DNA of 64,000 bases. It comes from Bryobacteraceae bacterium CoA2 C42 (GTDB lineage: Bacteria; Acidobacteriota; Terriglobia; Bryobacterales; Bryobacteraceae). Positions 58,407 to 64,000 of this stretch are shown here, in pieces; positions within the stretch are counted from its first letter, which is position 1; the number at the start of each line of letters is the position of its first letter. The notes beneath the pieces were generated by a model. That model saw nothing but the letters and a program-made list of their open reading frames with translations, did not search any database and had not been told where the DNA came from. Both the position numbers and the translations under genes were made by a program. The stretch is taken from contig JAINDL010000005.1 in assembly GCA_019931245.1 (NCBI GenBank), forward strand, positions 1 through 64,000, written 5' to 3'.

Positions 58407-59392
58407 TTCTCGATCTGGAGCGGTTTGTGCGTGAGGGGGAGCCGCGGTGGCAGGAGTTGGAGGCGCTGTTGACACGGCTCGAGCGGCACGCGACGGCGCA
58501 GCCGGAGGTGGTGGAGTTGGAGCGGCTGCACGCGCTATATCAGCGGACATCGGCGGACCTGCTACGGGTGCGGGGGCTACCGACCGAGGGGCGGCTGCGG
58601 GGGTATCTCGAGAGCCTGGTGAGCCGCGGGTATACGGCCATCCACGGGGTGACGGAGCGGCAGCGGGGGTCGTGGTTCGCCTGGTTCTGGCGGGATTTTC
58701 CGCAGGCGGTGCGGCGGCGGCCGGGGGAACTGCTGCTGGTGCTGGCCCTGTTCTGGGGCGGGGCGGCGGCGGGAGCGGGTTTGCTGGTGACGCGGTTTTC
58801 TGAGCGCGAGATGCTGTTTCCCTTCGACGGGCTGGCGGTACGGCCGAGCCAGCGGGTGCAGCAGGAGATGGAGGACCGGGGCCGGCAGGTAGGGGAGCGG
58901 ACCGGGCGTTTCTCGGCGCAGCTGATTCAGAACAACACGCGGGTGGCATTTTTTACCTTTGCGCTGGGGATGACGTACGGGGTGGGGCCAACGGTGCTGC
59001 TATTGGCCAACGGGGCGTATGTGGGCGCAGTGGCGGCGGATTATGTGCTGGACGGACAGACGATGTTTTTACTGGGGTGGCTGCTGCCGCACGGGGTGAT
59101 TGAGCTGCCGGCTATTTTTCTGGCCGGGCAGGCGGCGTTTTTGTTGACGGGGGCGCTGCTGCCGCGGGGCCGGCGGGCGCCGGTCGAGGAGCGGCTGCGG
59201 GACGTGTTTCCGGATACGCTGGCGATCCTGGGCGGGGTGGCGGTGATGCTGGGGTGGGCGGGTGTGGTGGAGGCGTTTTTCTCGCAGTATCATGAACCGG
59301 TGATTCCGTATGCGGTGAAGATTGCGTTTGGAGTGGGGGAGTTGGGCGGACTGGTGGCGTTTTTGCGATGGGCGGGGCGAGATGCGGGGTGA
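58403..59392 (+). CDS. SpoIIM-like (stage II sporulation protein M) membrane protein
   Basis: A 329-residue protein. The soluble N-terminal helical region (LDLERFVREGEPRWQELEALLTRLE) and the WFWRDFPQAVRRRPGELLLVLALFWGG segment are typical of the SpoIIM/DUF95 family. About five hydrophobic helices follow (e.g. VLLLANGAYVGAVAADYVL, PHGVIELPAIFLAGQAAFLL). The family lacks a role outside sporulation and is common beside MoxR and RDD genes in non-sporulating bacteria, as here. ATG 58403 overlaps the DUF58 stop. Confidence 0.9.
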   Translation: MILDLERFVREGEPRWQELEALLTRLERHATAQPEVVELERLHALYQRTSADLLRVRGLPTEGRLRGYLESLVSRGYTAIHGVTERQRGSWFAWFWRDFPQAVRRRPGELLLVLALFWGGAAAGAGLLVTRFSEREMLFPFDGLAVRPSQRVQQEMEDRGRQVGERTGRFSAQLIQNNTRVAFFTFALGMTYGVGPTVLLLANGAYVGAVAADYVLDGQTMFLLGWLLPHGVIELPAIFLAGQAAFLLTGALLPRGRRAPVEERLRDVFPDTLAILGGVAVMLGWAGVVEAFFSQYHEPVIPYAVKIAFGVGELGGLVAFLRWAGRDAG

Positions 59393-60140
59393 GGGGCTGG
59401 AGATCCGGACGCCGGAGGGGGTGCCGTTTTCGATTCCGCTGGCGGGGTTGGGGGCGCGGATGATGGCGCTGGGGGTGGATCTGCTGGCGATTGTGGCGGC
59501 GGTATCGGTGGGGATGCAGGCGCTGCGGGCGTTTGAGCAGCTGGCGCCGGACGCGATCGGGGGGGTGGCGACGCTGCTCTATTTTGGGACGTCGACGGCG
59601 TACGGGATGGTGCTGGAGATCTGGTGGAACGGGCAGACGCTCGGCAAGCGGCTGCTGGGGCTGCGGGTGATGGACGGGCGGGCGCGGCCAGCGACGGCGG
59701 TGCAGATGGTGGTGCGGAATCTGCTGCGGCCGGTGGACGCGCTGCCGGCGGCGTATCTGGTAGGGGCGGGGGCGTGCTGGTGGACGCGGCACCGGCAGCG
59801 GCTGGGGGATTTGGCGGCGGGGACGGTGGTGGTACGGACGGGGGAGACGATTCGCGCGGACTGGAGCCAATTGGGGCGGGAGCGGTATAACTCGCTGCGG
59901 GAGCATCCGGGGCTGGCGGCGCGTCTGCGGCAGCGGACGGGAGGGGATTTGGCGGGGATTGCGCTTGAGGCGGTGTTGCGGCGGGAGGAGTTGACGGCGG
60001 AGGCGCGGGTGGCGGTGTTTGGCGCGCTGGCGGGGCGATTGCGGGGGCTGGTGGAGTTTCCGGCCGAGGCGGTGGAGGGGCTGTCGGATGAGCAGTATGT
60101 GCGGCGGGCGGTGGAGGTGCTATACACCGCACCGCGGTAG
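59382..60140 (+). CDS. RDD family membrane protein
   Basis: A 252-residue protein starting at ATG 59382 (11-nt overlap with the SpoIIM gene). RDD domain at about 10-150: GLGARMMALGVDLLAI contains the conserved Arg and Asp, WWNGQTLGKRLLGLRVMDG is the mid signature, and the last Asp is in RQRLGDLAAGTVVV. A helical soluble tail of about 100 residues follows. RDD proteins are putative transporters or antiporters. Last gene of the operon, mirroring the RDD module of the first gene. Confidence 0.9.
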   Translation: MRGEGLEIRTPEGVPFSIPLAGLGARMMALGVDLLAIVAAVSVGMQALRAFEQLAPDAIGGVATLLYFGTSTAYGMVLEIWWNGQTLGKRLLGLRVMDGRARPATAVQMVVRNLLRPVDALPAAYLVGAGACWWTRHRQRLGDLAAGTVVVRTGETIRADWSQLGRERYNSLREHPGLAARLRQRTGGDLAGIALEAVLRREELTAEARVAVFGALAGRLRGLVEFPAEAVEGLSDEQYVRRAVEVLYTAPR

Positions 60141-60260
60141 GGGCAAAGGTACACAGCACCCAGTACAGTCGCGCTAAGCGGGTGGCCCGAGGCGGGCACG
60201 GTCTTTTGGTACCGGCCGTCCATTGTGGCCTGCGAGCCGGGGGTTCAGAATGAACGAGGA
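60141..60260 (+). promoter_or_regulatory. 120-bp gap with possible promoter
   Basis: TACAGT at 60165-60170 is the best -10 candidate for the downstream polysaccharide-type cluster. If it is used, the leader would be about 85 nt to ATG 60261. A GAGGA motif lies almost against that ATG. No strong inverted repeat separates this cluster from the MoxR operon, so readthrough is possible. Confidence 0.35.
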
Positions 60261-61061
60261 ATGAACCCTGCGATCAGCACCGGGGGACGCGCCGCCCCGC
60301 GGACGTCGATCTACCCGCACCGGAGTGTGCGTTCGGTGCGCCCGACGCGGAGCCGGCGGCTGGCGGCGTGGGGAACGGCCTGTTTGGCGTTTGGGGTGAT
60401 TGGCTACTTTGCGGTGCCGTTGATGGCGCTGCATTCGGCTTTGGCGGATCGGCTGCTGACCTGGACGGGGATTCCGAACGCGGGCTGGGAGGAGGTGGCG
60501 GTGTTTCCGGGGCTGGAGCCGGGGAAGGCGCCGCTCGTGCCTGTGCCGGCGTTTGCGCAAGTGTCGGGGAAGGCGCGTCTGGGGTTGATTCTCGGGATGG
60601 TAGTGCTGCTGGTGATGACGGGGCGGATCTTGCTGTTCCGGAATCTGGGCAACTTTCTGGTTGTTTTGCTGGGGGTGTCGGCGGTGGGGAACGGGATATT
60701 CGACACGTTCCGGCTCGATGCGCGGGTGTTCGGGCAGATCTGGCTGCGGCAGGAGTTGCTGGTGTGGATGTTGATGCCGTTTGCGGGGGTACTGCTGTTT
60801 CTGCTGCCGCAGCCGCGACTGCGGATGGGGTTGGCCTGGATGGCGCTGGCGCAGACGTACGGGTTTCTGTTCTCGGTGCTGCGTTTTGTCTTCTGCCTGG
60901 GCATGCTGCATTACACGGGTCTGTTGTTTATGCCGTTGCTGTGGTTTGCGCTGGGCACGTTGAGTGATCTGCTGTATTTGCTGCTGTTTTTCTCGATGTC
61001 GGTTCACCAGGCATCGGGTCATCTTTGGGGGGTTCGCGACTCGTGGCGATCACAGCCGTAG
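60261..61061 (+). CDS. Polytopic membrane protein, function unknown
   Basis: A 266-residue protein from ATG 60261; GTG 60225 would add 12 residues. After a basic N-terminus there are about six transmembrane helices (for example RRLAAWGTACLAFGVIGYFAV-type, LGLILGMVVLLVMTG, NFLVVLLGVSAVGNGIFDTF, ELLVWMLMPFAGVLLFLL). A periplasmic-looking loop (GWEEVAVFPGLEPGKAPLVPV) follows the first helix. I recognise no family. The loss of the exosortase Cys-Arg-His triad pattern argues against an exosortase. The stop overlaps the start region of the glycosyltransferase gene, linking it to envelope polysaccharide synthesis. Confidence 0.7.
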   Translation: MNPAISTGGRAAPRTSIYPHRSVRSVRPTRSRRLAAWGTACLAFGVIGYFAVPLMALHSALADRLLTWTGIPNAGWEEVAVFPGLEPGKAPLVPVPAFAQVSGKARLGLILGMVVLLVMTGRILLFRNLGNFLVVLLGVSAVGNGIFDTFRLDARVFGQIWLRQELLVWMLMPFAGVLLFLLPQPRLRMGLAWMALAQTYGFLFSVLRFVFCLGMLHYTGLLFMPLLWFALGTLSDLLYLLLFFSMSVHQASGHLWGVRDSWRSQP

Positions 61062-62407
61062 TTACGCTGGCGTGGGTATTGATGGTCCTGAGCATGCTGT
61101 TTTTGGGCGCTTACGCGCTGCGGCATTACTATCTGGGCTATGCGCGCATGCGTCTCGAACATCCTCGCGAGATGAACGAATTCGTGGGCTTTGTGATGCC
61201 GCGGGTGACAGTACTGGTCCCGATGCACAACGAGGAGAAGGTCGCGCGCGACATCCTGCAGGCGCTGGTGAAGTGCGACTACGATTGGGAGCTGCTCGAA
61301 GTGATCCCGGTCAACGACCGGTCGACGGACGGGACACGCGGGATTGTGGACGATTTTGCGCGGCGGTATCCGTTTATCAAGCCGTACCACCGCCTGGAGG
61401 GCGCCGGTGGGAAGCCGGCTGCGCTGGCGGAGGCGTCGGATCTGGCGACGGGAGAGATTTTTCTGTTGTTCGATGCCGACTACGTGCCGGGGCCGGCGGT
61501 ATTGAAGATGCTGACGGCGCCGTTTGCGGATCCGGAGGTGGGGGCGGTGATGGGGCGGGTAGTCCCGCACAACATCGGCGACAGTTTGCTGTCGGTGCTG
61601 TTGTCACTCGAGCGGTGCGCCGGGTACCAGTCGGCGCAGCAGGCGCGGTTCAACCTGGGATTTACGGCGCAGTTTGGAGGGACGGTGGGCGGGGTGCGGG
61701 CATCGGCGCTGCGGGCGGTGGGGGGCTGGAATCCGGAGTCGCTGACTGAGGACACGGATTTGACGATGGCGCTGCTGCTAAACGGGTGGCGGACAGCGTA
61801 TGTGAACCGGGCGGAGTGCTACGAGGAGGTGCCGCGGAACTGGGCGGTGCGGCGCCGGCAGTTGAGCCGGTGGGTGATGGGGCATACCGAGTGCTTGCAT
61901 AACTACTGGCCGGATCTGCTCCAGGCGCGGTTTTTGAGCCGGCGCGAGAAGGCGGACGCGATTTTTCTGCTGGGGATGTACCTGACGGCGCCGCTGATTG
62001 TGGTGGGCTGGGTGGCATCGCTGGTGCTGTTTATCATCCCGTCGGCGCACGTGGTGCCGGTGCTGCCGGTGGCAATGCTGGTGATCGGCTATCTGCTGTT
62101 TTCCAATCAGGCGACATTTTTCGAGATCGGGGTGGCGGCGCTGCTCGACGGGACACGGACGCGGGCGCTGCTGATGCCGCTGAGCCTGTTGAACTTCTTT
62201 GCCAACACCGGAGCGATCTGCCATGCACTGGGGAAGTTCTACTGGCAACGGATCTGGGGCAGTGGGGGAGACGGCTGGTACAAGACGCACCGGACGCGGC
62301 TGGGCGGAGAGGGTCCGGAGGTTGGGGCCGGACCGGGGCCGGGAGGCGCGGCGCGGCACCGGGTGCGGGGCCTGTACTCCGCGGATGGGGATGGGGAGCG
62401 GGGTTGA
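61043..62407 (+). CDS. Processive family 2 glycosyltransferase
   Basis: A 454-residue membrane glycosyltransferase. A first transmembrane helix (ITAVVTLAWVLMVLSMLFLGA) precedes the GT-A domain with VTVLVPMHNEE, the first Asp in NDRSTDGT, DxD in LFDADYVP, the catalytic Asp in TEDTDL and the QxxRW-type motif QLSRW. Three or four C-terminal helices follow. This set is found in cellulose, hyaluronan and poly-N-acetylglucosamine synthases, so it probably makes a polysaccharide from a nucleotide sugar. The start is GTG 61043 (after a GGGGGG run) or TTG 61025; both keep the helix. Confidence 0.9.
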   Translation: MAITAVVTLAWVLMVLSMLFLGAYALRHYYLGYARMRLEHPREMNEFVGFVMPRVTVLVPMHNEEKVARDILQALVKCDYDWELLEVIPVNDRSTDGTRGIVDDFARRYPFIKPYHRLEGAGGKPAALAEASDLATGEIFLLFDADYVPGPAVLKMLTAPFADPEVGAVMGRVVPHNIGDSLLSVLLSLERCAGYQSAQQARFNLGFTAQFGGTVGGVRASALRAVGGWNPESLTEDTDLTMALLLNGWRTAYVNRAECYEEVPRNWAVRRRQLSRWVMGHTECLHNYWPDLLQARFLSRREKADAIFLLGMYLTAPLIVVGWVASLVLFIIPSAHVVPVLPVAMLVIGYLLFSNQATFFEIGVAALLDGTRTRALLMPLSLLNFFANTGAICHALGKFYWQRIWGSGGDGWYKTHRTRLGGEGPEVGAGPGPGGAARHRVRGLYSADGDGERG

Positions 62408-62411
62408 GCAG

Positions 62412-63557
62412 ATGGGCTTCCTCGTTTTCTCGCTGCTGTTTGCCGGAGTTCTGTATCTTCATTTTCTGCAGGCGCACCGGGCGTGGCGGGCGATCCGGGG
62501 CCGGCAGTCGCTGGAGCTGGATATGGGGTATGTGCGGATGGAGAACTATTTCGGCCATTCGTTCCGGCGGAAGTTGAAGCAGTGGCTGGCGGCGCTGCCG
62601 ATGGCGCCGGGCGCGGGGGCGGGGGTGCGGGTTTATGACCATGGACGGGAACGGATCTACGTCACGAGGGAGGTGCGCTATCCGGCGGGGCGGGTGGAGC
62701 GGGAGATGGTGGTGAGCGAGGGCGTGTTTAGCTGCGGACCGAACTGCGACTTTCAGAATGAGGTAATGGTCCGGGGAGAGGGCGAGGTGGGCGAAGGAAG
62801 TATGCTGCAAGCGATTGCAGCGGATGGGGCGCTGCGTTTGGGGCAGGGCGTGACCGTGCGCCGGTGGGTCGACGCAGCGGGAAGGCTGACAATTGGGGCG
62901 GATACGACGATCCATTCGCGGGCGACCTCGAGGACGGGGATTGAGTTTCTGCCGGGGGCCTGCGCGCAGTCGCTGTTTGCGCCCGAGATTGTGACGGAGG
63001 GACGCGACGACCAGCCGGCGGGTTTTTCGCTGCGGTCGAGCGGCGTCGTGCAGATCCCGCACCGCGAGGGCGGCACCGGGCAGCCGGGAAGCGGCTACGA
63101 CCCGGCGAGGCTGTTTTCGATGGGCGGAGGAACGTACCTGTACGAGGGCAACCTGGAGGTGACCGCGCCGCTGCACTTGCGCACCCCACTGGTGGTGCGG
63201 GGGAATTTTTCGTGCGGCAGCGAGAGCTTGCTGGAGGGCGATCTGAAGGCGTACGGAAAGATTACGATCGGGCAGGGATCGATGGTGAAAGGGAACCTGG
63301 TGGCCGAGGGCGATCTGCTGCTGCGCCCCTATGTCTACTTCCAGGGGCTGCTGCAGGCAGGCCATGAGATGCGGATCTCGCGCGGGTGCCGGGGGGTGCG
63401 GAGCGGACTACCGGTGGCGGCGCACGCAACCCGGGTGTTGACTCTGGAGAGTAACGTAGTGATTTACGGCAAGGTTTCTTCGGCTGAGCGAGTGCTGGCC
63501 GTCTCGACGCCGTTAGCTTGGCTGCAGGCGAGCCAGCCAGGGGCAGGCATGCAATGA
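62412..63557 (+). CDS. Membrane-anchored bactofilin-like polymer-forming protein
   Basis: A 381-residue protein from ATG 62412. One N-terminal transmembrane helix (GFLVFSLLFAGVLYLHFL) is followed by a region rich in short alternating strands and glycines, such as LVVRGNFSCGSESLLEGDLKAY, ITIGQGSMVKGNLVAEGDLLL and VVIYGKVSSAERVL. The repeated [V/I]xGxx...GD[L/V] pattern is that of bactofilins and other right-handed beta-helices. Bactofilins polymerise and recruit cell-wall or polysaccharide enzymes. The gene follows the glycosyltransferase by 4 nt and overlaps the YaiO-like gene by 4 nt. Confidence 0.78.
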   Translation: MGFLVFSLLFAGVLYLHFLQAHRAWRAIRGRQSLELDMGYVRMENYFGHSFRRKLKQWLAALPMAPGAGAGVRVYDHGRERIYVTREVRYPAGRVEREMVVSEGVFSCGPNCDFQNEVMVRGEGEVGEGSMLQAIAADGALRLGQGVTVRRWVDAAGRLTIGADTTIHSRATSRTGIEFLPGACAQSLFAPEIVTEGRDDQPAGFSLRSSGVVQIPHREGGTGQPGSGYDPARLFSMGGGTYLYEGNLEVTAPLHLRTPLVVRGNFSCGSESLLEGDLKAYGKITIGQGSMVKGNLVAEGDLLLRPYVYFQGLLQAGHEMRISRGCRGVRSGLPVAAHATRVLTLESNVVIYGKVSSAERVLAVSTPLAWLQASQPGAGMQ

Positions 63558-64000
63558 GTTGGCGCAATTTCCTATGGTGGGGGCTGCTGCCCGGAGTTTT
63601 GGCGGGACAGACGGGCGGCGCGCCGGTGATGTTTGAACGGCCAGGGCAGGAGAGCCCGCTGCCGGTGCTGATGGAGGTAGGGACCTATCACAACGCGGTT
63701 TCGCTTGGGAACGGCTACTGGCGCGGGGCGGAGGCGACGTTGTGGTTCCGGAAGTTTCCGCGATTCACGCCGATTCTGTAGTTCAACTCGCAGACCCGGC
63801 CGGGTGTGACGCAGCAGTTCTACGGTCTGTTCAGCTTCGCCAACTGGTCGCGGAACTTCTATACGACGCAGGGCTTCAGCTATGCGACGCCGCGCAACGG
63901 GGTGTCGCTGTTTGCGAGCCGGCGGCTGGATCTGCGCGGTTTCTACAAACTGCCGGTGCTGGAGCGGCGCCTGCTGGTGACAGCCGGGATCTCGCACTTT
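63554..64000 (+). pseudogene. YaiO-like outer-membrane beta-barrel, in-frame amber codon, runs off the window
   Basis: ATG 63554 overlaps the previous stop (ATGA). A signal peptide (SWRNFLWWGLLPGVLAG) is followed by VGTYHNAVSLGNGYWRGAEA and WFRKFPRFTPIL. Then TAG (63779-63781) interrupts the frame. The same frame continues open to the window end with FNSQTRPGVTQQFYGLFSF, SRNFYTTQGFSYATP and so on, alternating beta-barrel sequence like YaiO-family outer-membrane proteins. A C-to-T change at the first codon position (CAG to TAG) would explain the stop. The 3' end lies beyond the window, so the status of the gene is open. Confidence 0.72.

Noticed and set aside
60261-61061. Exosortase-type sorting enzyme
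   Set aside because: Six-helix topology and location near polysaccharide genes suggested it, but the conserved Cys, Arg and His pattern could not be placed convincingly.

Overview
The window is a 64 kb piece of a G+C-rich bacterial chromosome (about two thirds G+C by eye). Gene content points to Acidobacteriota, most likely a Bryobacterales/Solibacter-like organism: three very large Oar-type TonB-dependent receptors with an N-terminal carboxypeptidase-regulatory-like domain, two DUF1592+DUF1552 gene pairs, a CRTAC1 (FG-GAP/ASPIC-UnbV) protein beside a TPR lipoprotein-like protein, bacillithiol BshC, and several families I know mainly from that phylum. This placement is inferred from gene families and was not tested by alignment. 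No rRNA, CRISPR array, insertion sequence, integrase or prophage gene was seen; the only RNA gene is a tRNA-Leu(CAA) at the left edge.

Layout. 0-2.5 kb: tRNA-Leu, an HpcH/HpaI aldolase and bshC. 2.6-7.4 kb: frataxin-like cyaY, hemW, threonine aldolase, a fatty-acid desaturase and a histidine kinase/response regulator pair, tightly packed. 7.4-11.0 kb: DUF1592-DUF1552-small secreted protein. 11.0-14.2 kb: a hypothetical gene carrying an in-frame palindromic repeat array, an unknown conserved protein and a quinone oxidoreductase. 14.1-19.2 kb: Xaa-Pro peptidase, accB, accC, a BaiN-like flavoprotein, a YCII protein and uridine kinase. 19.2-23.7 kb: secreted beta-propeller-like protein and TonB receptor. 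23.7-26.5 kb: a complete protein-thiocarboxylate cysteine pathway (moeZ, cysO, mec, cysM). 26.5-34.7 kb: propeller/phosphoesterase, TonB receptor, CRTAC1, TPR. 34.8-43.6 kb: third TonB receptor, secreted ankyrin protein, DUF1552 and a frameshifted DUF1592. 43.9-51.2 kb: GT39-like membrane protein, Gfo/Idh/MocA oxidoreductase, HNH protein, frameshifted ankyrin gene, alkaline phosphatase, M19 dipeptidase, L,D-transpeptidase. 51.25-60.14 kb: a ten-gene overlapping MoxR/DUF58/DUF4129/DUF4350/SpoIIM operon framed by two RDD proteins. 60.2-64 kb: membrane protein, family 2 glycosyltransferase, bactofilin-like protein and a YaiO-like outer-membrane protein with an in-frame stop, running off the window.

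Two themes cut across the genes. First, a -10-like TANNNT hexamer sits 6-10 nt before the start codon of about a dozen genes. This suggests leaderless transcripts and it decides several start sites (TTG at 12619 and 51254, ATG at 43873 and 47157). In three divergent intergenic regions the two -10 boxes lie almost on top of each other. Second, a palindromic repeat with GCGCACA/TGTGCGC ends occurs three times in tandem inside one reading frame (11415-11631) and once over the presumed N-terminal codons of the M24 peptidase (14141-14195). The strongest candidates for follow-up are this repeat family, the leaderless promoter pattern, the cysteine pathway with a CysO ending in GG-RC, and the MoxR operon with its zinc-finger membrane proteins.
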